DNA of 23,457 bases from a virus: positions 1 through 23,457 of IMG/VR virus record IMGVR_UViG_3300025107_000015; one strand, given 5' to 3'. The notes under the pieces are model-generated. The model saw only the letters and a list, made by a program, of their open reading frames with translations, had not been told where the DNA came from and made no database searches. Made by a program: the position numbers and the translations under genes. Of this stretch, positions 7,007-15,085 are shown piece by piece. The first letter of the stretch is position 1. Each line of letters begins with the position of its first letter.

Positions 7007-8074
7007 TTAAGAGACGACGGTCTGGAGCAGATAACCGGCTGCAGCGGCGGAGATCACCGGCGCACGTTCATCGTTCACCGGATAGAGCCAGCTGTTCTTT
7101 TTGCGATCTTGGAATGGAACCTCTACCATCGGATAGTTGCGCAACCGGTAGGTGTAGCCGTAGCTGGGTAGGCCGCCATCGTCGGCTGTGGCAATTTCGG
7201 TGTATGCCACGATCACATCCTTGCCCCACACATCCGTCATGGTGCCGTTCGCGTTATAGATTGCATCGCCGCTCACCACTCGCTCGACATCGAACAGGTC
7301 AGCCAGCAGCTCCAGCGTCAGGCTGTCGCGACTGGTGTACTTGATACGGTCGATCAGTTTTGGGTGACGCTTGGCAGCCTTGTATGCCTTGGGTGACAAC
7401 ACTACGGTGTTAGGACGCATGCCAACCTGTGCGCGGATCGACTCGACGGCAGCATCGATGTCAGCAGCCGGGTCGGATACGCCGGATGCGTAATCATCCC
7501 AGCGAGAGGTTCCAGCCAGCGTTGCTTTGTTGGCGGCCGCATAATTTGCCGCATTACGGGCGATGCCTGCTGCCTGGTATTCGTTGGAGAGCAAGATGAT
7601 GTTCTGCGTTTTGGTCACCGCGCCGCGACCGAGATCGATGCCCGGCACTTGAGCAGCTTCCTGCAAATGTTCGAACGGCACCTTACCCATCAGGCGATGC
7701 TGTTCCAGCGCATAAGGATTGCCGAGGTGACCGAACTGCACTTCTTTGGTATCAGCGCCAGGTGCTCGTGCTGTGTTGTACAGCTCGAAGTCTTCCTTGC
7801 CGAATTCCAGAATCTTGCCGCCGCGAGCATCGACAGGGACGACCGGAAATAAAAAGTCAGCAACCATGCGTCCGTTTTTGTAGCCTTTTGCGACCGTGGT
7901 CAAGATCGGATCGATCACACGCGCTTGCGCATTGCTCATGCTGCCGATCAAACCCAGTGCCATTGCTGCATTCGGGTCGATCCAGCTTGGATCAATCACA
8001 CCGGCGTGAGCCAGTGCGGTATAGGCCAGCCAACCGGCCAGTACAGCGAAAAATTTCAGGAAGTTAGATTTCAT
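7007..8074 (-). CDS. Major capsid protein (Mu-like)
   Basis: The 355-residue product from the ATG at 8074, with GGAG nine bases upstream, contains ARVIDPILTTVAKGYKNG, ADFLFPVVPVDARGGKI and FGKEDFELYNT. It later has VRAQVGMRPNTVVLSPKAYK and ends with YTYRLRNYPMVEVPFQDRKK. This is the HK97-fold major capsid protein pattern of a Mu-like group. It follows the protease/scaffold and DUF2190 genes, the normal head order. An in-frame ATG at 8089 is possible but has no ribosome site. Unusually, the first 25 residues (MKSNFLKFFAVLAGWLAYTA and LAHAG) look like a secretion signal with a hydrophobic core and an A-x-A end. In phage heads this region is more likely a scaffold-like N-terminal arm removed by the protease. 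Confidence 0.93.
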   Translation of the reverse strand: MKSNFLKFFAVLAGWLAYTALAHAGVIDPSWIDPNAAMALGLIGSMSNAQARVIDPILTTVAKGYKNGRMVADFLFPVVPVDARGGKILEFGKEDFELYNTARAPGADTKEVQFGHLGNPYALEQHRLMGKVPFEHLQEAAQVPGIDLGRGAVTKTQNIILLSNEYQAAGIARNAANYAAANKATLAGTSRWDDYASGVSDPAADIDAAVESIRAQVGMRPNTVVLSPKAYKAAKRHPKLIDRIKYTSRDSLTLELLADLFDVERVVSGDAIYNANGTMTDVWGKDVIVAYTEIATADDGGLPSYGYTYRLRNYPMVEVPFQDRKKNSWLYPVNDERAPVISAAAAGYLLQTVVS

Positions 8075-8110
8075 GTTGTAGCGCTCCATATTTAAAAAGG
8101 GTTGTATCGT

Positions 8111-8452
8111 CTAGTTGGGCAACAGGATGACTTCGACGAACTGTCCGGCAGCGGTCGCCACTTCGCCGGGTGCCAAACGCGCCACCGTGACACCTGCCGC
8201 CTTGGTGATAGCCCGTCCCGTTGCATCGGTCTCGATCAACGCACCGGCAGAGATGGCGGCACCTGTCTCGACGATGGCGGTACCGAGCGCATGCACAGCA
8301 AACTTGTCGCCGATGGCAGCATCGGTGTCGGACACCCCTTGGGCGTTTACCCCGGCACCAGCCAAAGCAGCGGCAGGTGTAACGAAACGGCTGGCGGTGA
8401 TCGCGGCGCTGGCGGTCATGGTCAGCACCAGCAAACTGATTGCATTTTTCAT
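8111..8452 (-). CDS. DUF2190 capsid decoration / cement protein
   Basis: This 113-residue protein has a hydrophobic N-terminus (MKNAISLLVLTMTASAAITA), then SRFVTPAAALAGAG and a small-residue-rich β domain with GDKFAVHALGTAIVETGAAI and ending GQFVEVILLPN. That is the DUF2190 pattern, small trimeric β-proteins that sit on or reinforce the capsid and are encoded next to the major capsid gene. An AAAGGAG ribosome site precedes the ATG. The family is confident; a decoration role is inferred from the family. Confidence 0.85.
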   Translation of the reverse strand: MKNAISLLVLTMTASAAITASRFVTPAAALAGAGVNAQGVSDTDAAIGDKFAVHALGTAIVETGAAISAGALIETDATGRAITKAAGVTVARLAPGEVATAAGQFVEVILLPN

Positions 8453-8480
8453 CTTGATTCTCCTTTATGGTGGATAAGGG

Positions 8481-9593
8481 TTACGCGCTTACGGCAGTCA
8501 GCGCAGCCTCGTAAGTCGTCTTGTTGGCCGACTGATATGCCAGCGCCTTGTGGTGCAGTTCCAGACGCTCGCCGTCTACGGCATATCCGGCAGGCGCTGC
8601 AAAATCAACCATGCCTTGTGATGCGTTTTCAGCACCGGCCGCTACACCGAAGTTCACCAGCTTTGGCATGTCGGTCAACATGGTTTTCAACGCATCGACC
8701 AACGGTTTTTTGGTATCACCTTCGCCGAACTCGACCACTTGCTCACCTGCGCCCAATTGATCAAGCGAGGCTACGATCACATCCTTGTGCGCAGGGAGTA
8801 ACGTGCCGGCCTTCGCCAGACCCTCTGCAAAGCTGGAATTTTCGGCGTGACGCGTGGCATCTTTGGTGGCTTTGTCGCGGACAGCTGCATCGGCCAATTG
8901 TTTTTTCATCTGGGCGTTTTCTGCCTCCAGCGCGGCTTTTTCTTCGAGTGTCACTTGGGATGATCCTTTCTCAATAAATGCCGGAGCGGGTACTTCGGCG
9001 GTTTGTGATTTCTTCAATTCATCCTGGGCGGATTGCTCAAGATTTTTAACGGTGTAACCAGGAACAGCCGTATCGGCATCGGCCTGACCGAACTTACCGA
9101 GGATCCAGTCGCGCATGCTGCGCCACAGACCCGCGTTGTCCACGTCGTCCCATTCGGCGAACTCGACGATGCCTTGCTCGGCATCTGCAAATGAGGGATT
9201 GCGCAATCCCTTCACGCTGGGCGGCATCGCACCGAGAAAACCCACATGGCGCAGGTAATACACACCGGGGACAGGATTGCTGGGGGAATCTGGGGCATAA
9301 AAGGAGGCAGAGATTTTCTTGAACGAACCCTTGCCGATCATCTCAGCAAAGGCTGTATCCACCTGGGTGGGGTTCGCTTCGAGTGCGCCATCGGAAAAAC
9401 TCAGCGCGCCGACCCAGCCGTAAGCGGGATCGTCATGCTTAGGGTGACCACATACCAGCGGCGCTTCATGCTTAGCCGGATCGTAGGCGGCAGCAGTTGC
9501 CGACAGGTCGGTTTCGGAAAACGACAATGCAGCACCACTCATCGCGGTGTGCTTGCCGGGCTTGAAGATCTGGATTGGTTTATTCGTTTTCAT
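8481..9593 (-). CDS. Head maturation protease with C-terminal scaffold (Mu gpI/Z-like)
   Basis: I chose the ATG at 9593 (MKTNKPIQIFKPGKHTAMSG), since it lies 37 bases after a conserved promoter dyad; an upstream in-frame start at 9740 would run through that promoter. The 370-residue product has the Mu protease I motifs: an N-terminal PGKHTAMSGAALSFSETDL, then APLVCGHPKHDDPAYGWVGAL, and KISASFYAPDSPSNPVPGVYYLRHVGFLG. The second half (about 230-340) is a charged coiled coil, EEKAALEAENAQMKKQLADA, typical of an assembly scaffold. In Mu an in-frame internal product of this gene (Z) is the scaffold; here Met candidates exist within the coiled coil. The enzyme would cleave the scaffold and capsid arms. 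No Shine-Dalgarno sequence is visible before the ATG. Confidence 0.9.
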   Translation of the reverse strand: MKTNKPIQIFKPGKHTAMSGAALSFSETDLSATAAAYDPAKHEAPLVCGHPKHDDPAYGWVGALSFSDGALEANPTQVDTAFAEMIGKGSFKKISASFYAPDSPSNPVPGVYYLRHVGFLGAMPPSVKGLRNPSFADAEQGIVEFAEWDDVDNAGLWRSMRDWILGKFGQADADTAVPGYTVKNLEQSAQDELKKSQTAEVPAPAFIEKGSSQVTLEEKAALEAENAQMKKQLADAAVRDKATKDATRHAENSSFAEGLAKAGTLLPAHKDVIVASLDQLGAGEQVVEFGEGDTKKPLVDALKTMLTDMPKLVNFGVAAGAENASQGMVDFAAPAGYAVDGERLELHHKALAYQSANKTTYEAALTAVSA

Positions 9594-9624
9594 GACCGCA
9601 TTTTGAGCGGCACGAAGCGGGGTG

Positions 9625-9649
9625 TTAAGACGGATTGGGTTCCGGGGTA
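9625..9649 (-). promoter_or_regulatory. Putative late promoter, copy B (Mu PI-like)
   Basis: The minus strand has TACCCCGGAAC (9649-9639) overlapping the dyad CGGAA-CCCA-ATCCG (9644-9631, one mismatch). TCTTAA (9630-9625) follows directly as a candidate -10 box. The dyad is 37 bases from the protease ATG. This is the position of the Mu PI late promoter. The gap 9594-9858 otherwise holds the hairpin at 9824-9841, a small dyad TTAAC-TATAC-GTTAA at 9760-9774, and no gene. Confidence 0.62.
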
Positions 9650-9823
9650 GATCGGTCAGGTGTATTTTTAGACTACCCAGATTTTGGCAAAACAGCAAAC
9701 TGATTGCGCATACTGAAAGTGTGACGGCAAACTTTAGCAATGAATGCGCAAGAAGGCCGTTAACTATACGTTAAAAAACCGCTGTGATTTATTTTGATAC
9801 ATCCGCCGCACTCATGGTCGATA

Positions 9824-9841
9824 AGCGCGTTAAATCGCGCT
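9824..9841 (-). terminator. Hairpin downstream of the gpG-like gene, possible terminator
   Basis: AGCGCG-ATTTAA-CGCGCT on the minus strand makes a perfect 6-bp stem 18 bases after the gpG-like stop codon, and is followed by only a short T-rich tail. Its location at the end of the packaging block and before late promoter B suggests it ends that transcript. The lack of a U run keeps confidence low. Confidence 0.4.
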
Positions 9842-9858
9842 GTGTTCGATTTGTGCTT

Positions 9859-10398
9859 TTACCCAACGATCCTACTCAAGTAGTCATTGACTAGACCGAG
9901 AATATTTTCTTCAGCCTCGGGTTGCAGTTGGCCTTGCGCATCGATCGGCAGGAATGGGCGGGCGGGCATGGTTACTTTGTGCCCGTGTCCGGTTTTACCG
10001 CCGAGCTGATGAATGGCAGCATAGACTTTATTGCTGCCTACTGTGGCACTGCTGGCATCATGGCTGGTCGTGATCGAGGCAGCAAGCTGTCCGGTATCCT
10101 GCAATATCTGTCCACCAACTCTCGATCCAATTGATTTGCTGACACGCCCATCCTTGCGGATTGCGCCTTTTTTAATCGCACCATCTCGAGTCTTGGCGCG
10201 AGCCATCACGCGACCCTCCAGTGTGGCGCGGCTAATGCCCAGCCACTTCGGACGACCTTCTGCAGCAAAATTCTTTTCTGTCTGTCTGGCCAACTCTTGG
10301 GAGACGATGCGCATTACTGGTGACATGTTATGCGCAGTCGCGGCAAGCCTATCCAGCGAACTCATCACCGCTTTGTCATCTACCTTGATTTCAAACAT
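9859..10398 (-). CDS. Virion morphogenesis / tail completion protein (Mu gpG-like)
   Basis: This 179-residue protein begins MFEIKVDDKAVMSSLDRLAA and contains FAAEGRPKWLGISRATLEGR, ILQDTGQLAASITTSHD and AAIHQLGGKTG then MPARPFLPID. These are the diagnostic segments of the phage virion morphogenesis (gpG / tail S) family, thought to complete the head-tail joint. GAGGT precedes the ATG. The gene is separated from the MuF-like gene by a 104-base gap that contains the tRNA-like element, whereas most other neighbours in this block overlap. The family is firm. Confidence 0.92.
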   Translation of the reverse strand: MFEIKVDDKAVMSSLDRLAATAHNMSPVMRIVSQELARQTEKNFAAEGRPKWLGISRATLEGRVMARAKTRDGAIKKGAIRKDGRVSKSIGSRVGGQILQDTGQLAASITTSHDASSATVGSNKVYAAIHQLGGKTGHGHKVTMPARPFLPIDAQGQLQPEAEENILGLVNDYLSRIVG

Positions 10399-10414
10399 GA
10401 CTACCTCTTATAAT
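10385..10414 (+). promoter_or_regulatory. Promoter-like boxes upstream of the tRNA-like element
   Basis: The plus strand has TTGATT (10385-10390), an 18-base spacer and a perfect TATAAT (10409-10414), placing a start near 10421, just ahead of the tRNA-like sequence. The same bases on the minus strand include the gpG leader and ribosome site, so a chance match is possible. Confidence 0.4.
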
Positions 10415-10423
10415 CGTTTCAGC

Positions 10424-10503
10424 AAGGTCGGTTGTCCGCCGATGGGTAATGGCTAACTGCTCAAGCAGCGAAGTATGCAGGTTCAAGTCCCGCCACCGAC
10501 CTT
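10424..10503 (+). other. tRNA-like element (degenerate tRNA or structured RNA)
   Basis: Ends pair perfectly over nine bases, AAGGTCGGT (10424-10432) with ACCGACCTT (10495-10503), like an extended acceptor stem. A D-arm-like GCC-GATGGGTAAT-GGC lies at 10438-10453 and a T-arm-like GCAGG-TTCAAGT-CCCGC at 10477-10493, with the invariant TTCAAG loop and one A-C mismatch in the stem. I cannot draw a normal anticodon arm: the middle folds best as CTGC-TCAA-GCAG with a four-base loop. There is no encoded CCA, and the acceptor-to-D spacing is too long. It is therefore probably a tRNA relic or a tRNA mimic. It lies in the gap between the F-like and G-like genes and its last base touches the F-like stop codon. 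Confidence 0.5.
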
Positions 10504-11828
10504 CACTCCATTTTCACGAATCGATTCCCGTCTTTTAATCTTCCCGTCCCGTCATTCGTTGGCGGCAGCCGGTACGCGTTCACAACGGCATCGAGTTTGC
10601 CGTGATGCTTGACGTTGGTTGCGGCGTCGACCGGAACATAGATCAAGCCGCCATCCCCATCGTTTGCAACATAGACCAGATTCTTGTGCAACTTATCCCA
10701 GTACACCGCCTCTGGTTCGGCGACGACTTGAGGCAATGCCTGATATTGCGCCAGCGTGAGCGTGATGCCATCACCTTGATGTTTTACACTATCTGCATGT
10801 ACCAGGCGTTTTTCAGGCAAAGCCAGCACGCGAGCCGGATCCACGCCGTCATTATTCTTCCTAGCAAAGTCGGCAATCTCTTCGGATACGAAACCCACCA
10901 CCTGCGCCTCATGCCCTGGCGCTCGCTTGGTCAGCGCCGTGCTGACCCAGTCGGAAAACACCTGATGACGTAGCTCTGAATTATTGATCGCCTGCACGGC
11001 CTGTACGCGGATGGCGCGGTCTTTCACTGCACTGATCTTGCGCATCACCTCAACATCGTTGCCGAATACGGCGCGGCCAGGGTTGTAGCTCCAGCCGGCA
11101 TCCGGTGCGAATAGCTTATCTTGACCATCCACTTTGATGCGTAGCGCCTTGACCTGAACCGTGCTGCCATCCTTCATGCGAATGTCATGATCGATCAGGC
11201 GGCCTTCTGATGAGTCAATGGGAATGCCATCACGCTTGACCTCAACAGCGCTGATCGCACTCACACGGCAGCGACAGTTAAAACCATTCGGTGGATACAT
11301 TGCGCCCCATAGCGGATCATCATACCGAAACACTCTTCCATTCATTGCACGGTGCGCCGGGCGCGTGCGGCCATCCAGTATTGCGACATATTGCCAGTAG
11401 GGGTGACTATCTACGCTTTCCATCATGCTGCGATAGCGTCCAGCCATATAGGCAGTTTGCATGTTGGTCTGGTAGATTGTTTTCAGGCGGCGAGGGCTGC
11501 CGAGCTGCACAGTGCTCACCTCTCCGGTCAGGGTGTCAACATGCTCGGCTTTTCCCCACCAGCCTTTGGCCTGTAGGGTGGGCGTTAACTTTTTCTCAAA
11601 ATCACGCAAGGTGGTGCCGCTGTTTAACGCTTCATCCAGTGCGCCGCGAATATCTTTGAGGATATCGGTGTTCATGACCTTGGCTACAGTGAACGCTTTT
11701 GCCTGAGTCTCCTGCCACATTTCCTTCTCTCTCCAGCTCCAGGTGATTGCATACCCCTTAGATTGAAAGTATTCGATCGCCTTTTCAGGCGGCATACCGA
11801 AGACGGCAGATAGATCAATCTTGTTCAT
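10503..11828 (-). CDS. MuF-type head morphogenesis protein with C-terminal nuclease-like domain
   Basis: This 441-residue protein is the Mu F (gp30) homologue. The MuF/SPP1 gp7 domain is seen as QTNMQTAYMAGRYRSM (residues 120-135), LDGRTRPAHRAMNGRVF (151-167) and PPNGFNCRCRVSAIS with Cys185 and Cys187. F-type proteins sit at the portal and enter the head with the DNA. Residues about 300-441 (RLVHADSVKHQG, QYQALPQVVAEPEAVYWDK, LVYVANDGDGGLIYVPVD and VNAYRLPP) resemble the Barnase/EndoU/colicin-like nuclease domains (PBECR group) often fused to MuF proteins. This could be an injected effector. Its start overlaps the portal gene by 14 bases. The MuF part is firm; the nuclease assignment is by pattern only. 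Confidence 0.9.
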   Translation of the reverse strand: MNKIDLSAVFGMPPEKAIEYFQSKGYAITWSWREKEMWQETQAKAFTVAKVMNTDILKDIRGALDEALNSGTTLRDFEKKLTPTLQAKGWWGKAEHVDTLTGEVSTVQLGSPRRLKTIYQTNMQTAYMAGRYRSMMESVDSHPYWQYVAILDGRTRPAHRAMNGRVFRYDDPLWGAMYPPNGFNCRCRVSAISAVEVKRDGIPIDSSEGRLIDHDIRMKDGSTVQVKALRIKVDGQDKLFAPDAGWSYNPGRAVFGNDVEVMRKISAVKDRAIRVQAVQAINNSELRHQVFSDWVSTALTKRAPGHEAQVVGFVSEEIADFARKNNDGVDPARVLALPEKRLVHADSVKHQGDGITLTLAQYQALPQVVAEPEAVYWDKLHKNLVYVANDGDGGLIYVPVDAATNVKHHGKLDAVVNAYRLPPTNDGTGRLKDGNRFVKME

Positions 11829-13287
11829 TTTGCGCGCTTAATTTACCCCATACATCGGCCACAAACATAGCTCTGGCCAGCGCCTGTTCGAGCTGCTGCG
11901 TATTCATTGCCGGAAACGTTTCGGCCAGTTTATCGAACACCTCGGCGTAGTCGGTCGATTGCGCAATCAGATCCAGCACGGGCTTGAGCGCCGCTTGAGC
12001 TTGCGCCGTCAATTTGTCTGGATTGATTCCCTCAATCCCGCTATCCAATGCCGTCTGGTCTGGAAAAAGCTCACCTTCGGCGAACGCTGCTGGCGCACCA
12101 TCCCCTTGGATTTTGTTTTTCGGCTGCGCCTGAAACTTCCAGCCGGGGTAATTCTCAGCCTGGTAAACATCGTCTGGACGCATCCCCATATTGAACAGTA
12201 TTTGATCGCGCTCGGCGCGCAGCTTGATATCCTCTGCCTCGACGATCTTGCGCCATACGGTGGGCGGCTTTGCACCTGGCACGTTGTATTCGGTGATCCA
12301 TTTGACCAGTGTGTTGTTGAGCGTGGCTGACAGCATGTCAGCATCGAACTGAACCAGTTCCAGACGCACCTCATTGCGCGTGATCGCGGCAGACGCCATT
12401 GCGCCGCCGGAGTTCTTTGCTCCCGCCGACTCACCCAGAACGCAGTAGGATATTTGCTCGTCCATGTAACGGCACATCTGCTCATAGCCAGCATTACCGC
12501 CGCGTGAGGCCTCCAGCAACTTGATCTCCATGCCTTCCGGAACCGTTACCCCCGCATCTTGTGAGATGGCCGATAAGGCATCCAGCAGCTTCTGCTGATC
12601 GGGCGGCTGTGTTCCCTGCGGGTATGTTCCGATAGCCGTCGGGCTGCCAAACTTATCCAGAAAGGTCAGCCAGAAGGTGATGCCTTGGCGCTTAAACCAG
12701 ACCAGCCAGAACAGTTTGCTGCCAAGCCCTAGGCCATAAGGGCTTCCGTCTTTTGCCCCCAGAGAATGAACGATGAACTTGCGCTCGGGCAACGCTTCAC
12801 CAGTCAGCATGTTGGCGAGGGTTTTCAGGCGAAGTTCATAGTCTTCACCAAACCAGAAACGGCGCTGATCGCGTGCGCGGACCTCGCTGACAACGATCTC
12901 ACTGCCCGTGGTTGCCCATAAAATTTCACCTACCGAAAACCCCTTATTAATCGCGTCCAGCAGATTCAGGCAGAGGTGATCAAAACCGATATTGCCCAGC
13001 TGTGTGCGCACGACCTCGGCGGCACGCTGATCCAGTGCGGATTCGCTGGCAGGCGTGACTTCCCAAGGCCGGGAGACAACCGCCATCTTGCGCTTGTGCA
13101 GACAGGCAAAGGCATGCGCATCGCGCTCGATCTCTTCATACAGCTTGATTCCCTTGCCCTGACCGCGTGTCGCTAGCGTGTCATCGTTTTGCTGCAACAG
13201 GCCGCTAAACAGCGGTAAAAAAGGGTCTCGTTTAACACTGGCGATTTCATTGGTGTCAGCCGGCGGTGTTTTCTTGATTTCACTCAT
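11815..13287 (-). CDS. Portal protein, DUF935 family (Mu gp29-like)
   Basis: This 490-residue protein shows DUF935 portal features: LYEEIERDAHAFACLHKRKM then VVSRPWEVTPAS near residues 48-80, GFSVGEILWATTGSEIVVSE, a WLVWFKRQGITFWLTFLDKF core near 190, and QISYCVLGESAGAKNSGGAM near 275. A dodecameric portal forms the DNA entry pore and docks the terminase. It begins 12 bases after the large terminase gene and ends inside the start of the MuF-like gene, the invariant order terminase, portal, MuF. The C-terminal 100 residues, with NPDKLTAQAQAALKPVLDLI, are typical for the family. Confidence 0.95.
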   Translation of the reverse strand: MSEIKKTPPADTNEIASVKRDPFLPLFSGLLQQNDDTLATRGQGKGIKLYEEIERDAHAFACLHKRKMAVVSRPWEVTPASESALDQRAAEVVRTQLGNIGFDHLCLNLLDAINKGFSVGEILWATTGSEIVVSEVRARDQRRFWFGEDYELRLKTLANMLTGEALPERKFIVHSLGAKDGSPYGLGLGSKLFWLVWFKRQGITFWLTFLDKFGSPTAIGTYPQGTQPPDQQKLLDALSAISQDAGVTVPEGMEIKLLEASRGGNAGYEQMCRYMDEQISYCVLGESAGAKNSGGAMASAAITRNEVRLELVQFDADMLSATLNNTLVKWITEYNVPGAKPPTVWRKIVEAEDIKLRAERDQILFNMGMRPDDVYQAENYPGWKFQAQPKNKIQGDGAPAAFAEGELFPDQTALDSGIEGINPDKLTAQAQAALKPVLDLIAQSTDYAEVFDKLAETFPAMNTQQLEQALARAMFVADVWGKLSAQNEQD

Positions 13288-13299
13288 GTTGTATCAGCC

Positions 13300-14925
13300 T
13301 TAATAATCGTTCATTCGTGTCGAGACGCGGCGCTGTCCCAACGATTGGAATTCCATCGGGCCGCCACCCGATAATGCTGCAGCCCAGAGCATGTGCAGGG
13401 CATCAGGACCATCATCGTGATCCGCCTTAGGGAAGTGACGCAGCTGGTCAATCAGTGTGGTCTGCGATGGATGTAGACGAATCAGACCATTGGCGAAATG
13501 CGGTTGCAGCGTCTCGATGCGTAGCAGCTTATCTGCCGTTGGCTTGACTGCGCGAGCAGGGACGGGGATGCCTTGCGCCGCACTGCGCTTCACCAGCTCG
13601 GTATAAAGAAACTCCTGAAATTGCACCGCTTCGACCACCCACAATACACACTTGAATTCGCGCTGAAGTGCAATCACGTCTTCTATAATCCTGTCAGGCA
13701 AGCGCTTCTTAATCGGTGCAGCCACAACATATAGCTTTCCCGTCAAACGCTCATAACCACCTACCAGCAAGGCTGACGGGTCACGCGATGCGCCCGCCTT
13801 CCCAAGAGAGGGGTCGCATGCGCCAAAGTAGATCAGATTGGGCGGCAAGGATGTCCACCAGCAGCCGTCTAGGATATGTGCGAACGGCGCATCGTCACCT
13901 GATACAGGATCGTTCTGTTGTTCGGAATCGAATGCCGGACGGCCATCACGGGCGCGTTTGACCATCAACTTGTAGAGCGGCTGCCCATCCGGCCAGCAGA
14001 TAATCGCACCAGCCTCCATCTCCTCTTTACACCTAGTGTAAAGCTGTAATGCGGCCTCTGGTCCTTCGTTGAGCAGCCGTTCTTCCCACTTCTCCCACAG
14101 ATGCATGTTGTCCGGCCAGCGCTCGATGGAGCGGAATTTCTTCGATGACCAGAGTGGGTTTTTGAGCAGGCGAGACAGCACTGAGTCGTAGTGCAGGATG
14201 GTGCCGATGATGATCACATCCATCGTATCATCCGCTTCGCCCAGGGAAAGTACCGTTTTTTTCAGCCAATTTTCCAGCTTATCGCGCTGCTCAGGGCTGC
14301 GCACGTTCTCATCATTTTCCAGATCGTCGCCGATCACCAGATCAGGGCGATGCGGGCCGTGACGCAGGCCGCGCATCCGCTTACCTGAACCGAATGCCTG
14401 TATCTTGGCATCGTTGGCGGTGATGATGGTGCCGACATTCCAAACTCTGCCGCCGCCGCACGCCTCCGGAAAGTCCATTTTCAGACGCGGATTGAATGCC
14501 AGCTCAGCCTTGATCGCCTCCAGCATGGTTGCCGCCTGATCCAGCGCATCCATGACGATCACCGGATAATGCTTACGGCCTGTGACGACGCACCAGATTA
14601 CGAAGATCTGGGTAACCAGGGTGGATTTTGCATTACCGCGCGGTGCGGCAATCGCTTCATGATCGCCTGTGCCGTTATCGACAATCTCAGGCAAGCGGTC
14701 ATAGAGGTAGGTATGTAACGCCGCTTCGCCCTTTTTAACGTAGTGCGGAAAGTAGGTGCGCGCAAAAAAGCGATAGTCACCCATCGCCCGTGCACGTCGT
14801 TCAGCGAGCGCAGCCGGATCCGGATCGAAGCCGTCCACCTCCGCTTCGATCTGCATGCGGAAGTTCTGGGCTAGCTTGCCTATCTCTTCAAGGAATGCGC
14901 GTTTTGAGGTTTGGTTACTTGCCAT
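13300..14925 (-). CDS. Terminase large subunit (Mu gp28-like)
   Basis: I chose the ATG at 14925 (MASNQTSKRAFLEEIGKLAQ), behind a GAAGACG ribosome site, giving 541 residues. The ATPase domain has a Walker A-like AIAAPRGNAKSTLVTQ (residues 91-106) and Walker B PDLVIGDDLEND (194-205). The C-terminal RNase H-like nuclease shows Asp371 in FGACDPSLG, Glu432 in VVEAVQ and Asp508 in DDGPDALHML, consistent with a metal-binding acidic triad. It drives DNA packaging and makes headful cuts. It overlaps the preceding 56-residue gene by 11 bases and precedes the portal gene. All key residues appear present. Confidence 0.95.
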   Translation of the reverse strand: MASNQTSKRAFLEEIGKLAQNFRMQIEAEVDGFDPDPAALAERRARAMGDYRFFARTYFPHYVKKGEAALHTYLYDRLPEIVDNGTGDHEAIAAPRGNAKSTLVTQIFVIWCVVTGRKHYPVIVMDALDQAATMLEAIKAELAFNPRLKMDFPEACGGGRVWNVGTIITANDAKIQAFGSGKRMRGLRHGPHRPDLVIGDDLENDENVRSPEQRDKLENWLKKTVLSLGEADDTMDVIIIGTILHYDSVLSRLLKNPLWSSKKFRSIERWPDNMHLWEKWEERLLNEGPEAALQLYTRCKEEMEAGAIICWPDGQPLYKLMVKRARDGRPAFDSEQQNDPVSGDDAPFAHILDGCWWTSLPPNLIYFGACDPSLGKAGASRDPSALLVGGYERLTGKLYVVAAPIKKRLPDRIIEDVIALQREFKCVLWVVEAVQFQEFLYTELVKRSAAQGIPVPARAVKPTADKLLRIETLQPHFANGLIRLHPSQTTLIDQLRHFPKADHDDGPDALHMLWAAALSGGGPMEFQSLGQRRVSTRMNDY

Positions 14926-15085
14926 CGTCTTCAAACTGCTCTCGCAGCACCTTGTACATCTCCATATCGGCACTCACTGGATCGAATAACGTGACCAGCG
15001 CCATGAGCAGATACCCAAAACAGCCCGATACACGTTTTCTTAGCGAAGACGCGCGAGCCCATTCACAGTCTTTTACTTTAACCAT
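14915..15085 (-). CDS. Small hypothetical protein between terminase subunits, 56 aa
   Basis: An ORF from an ATG at 15085 to a stop at 14915 encodes MVKVKDCEWARASSLRKRVS, then a hydrophobic segment GCFGYLLMALVTLFDPVSAD and a charged end KVLREQFEDDGK. It overlaps the DUF1804 gene by 8 bases and the large terminase by 11. That tight packing supports a real gene, since otherwise about 150 bases of this dense block would be unused. The ribosome site is a modest GCGAGAG. One short membrane-prone helix is possible. I do not recognise a family. Confidence 0.6.
   Translation of the reverse strand: MVKVKDCEWARASSLRKRVSGCFGYLLMALVTLFDPVSADMEMYKVLREQFEDDGK

Noticed and set aside
8102-8977. Plus-strand open frame of 291 codons opposite the DUF2190 and protease genes
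   Set aside because: It is low-complexity Arg, His and Cys-rich text, spans two well-supported minus-strand genes and their gap, and resembles no family.
9760-9774. Small dyad TTAAC-TATAC-GTTAA in the gap upstream of the protease
   Set aside because: A five-base stem in A+T-rich sequence with no second copy; it could be an operator, but nothing supports it.
10409-10414. Considered calling a functional tRNA from the perfect TATAAT and the TTCAAG loop
   Set aside because: No anticodon stem of five pairs with a seven-base loop can be drawn, and the acceptor-to-D-arm spacing is wrong, so only a tRNA-like element is reported.
12143-12150. CCGGGGTA inside the portal gene, a partial match to the late-promoter motif
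   Set aside because: It lacks the adjoining TTCC half of the dyad, is in coding sequence, and has no gene start at the expected distance.
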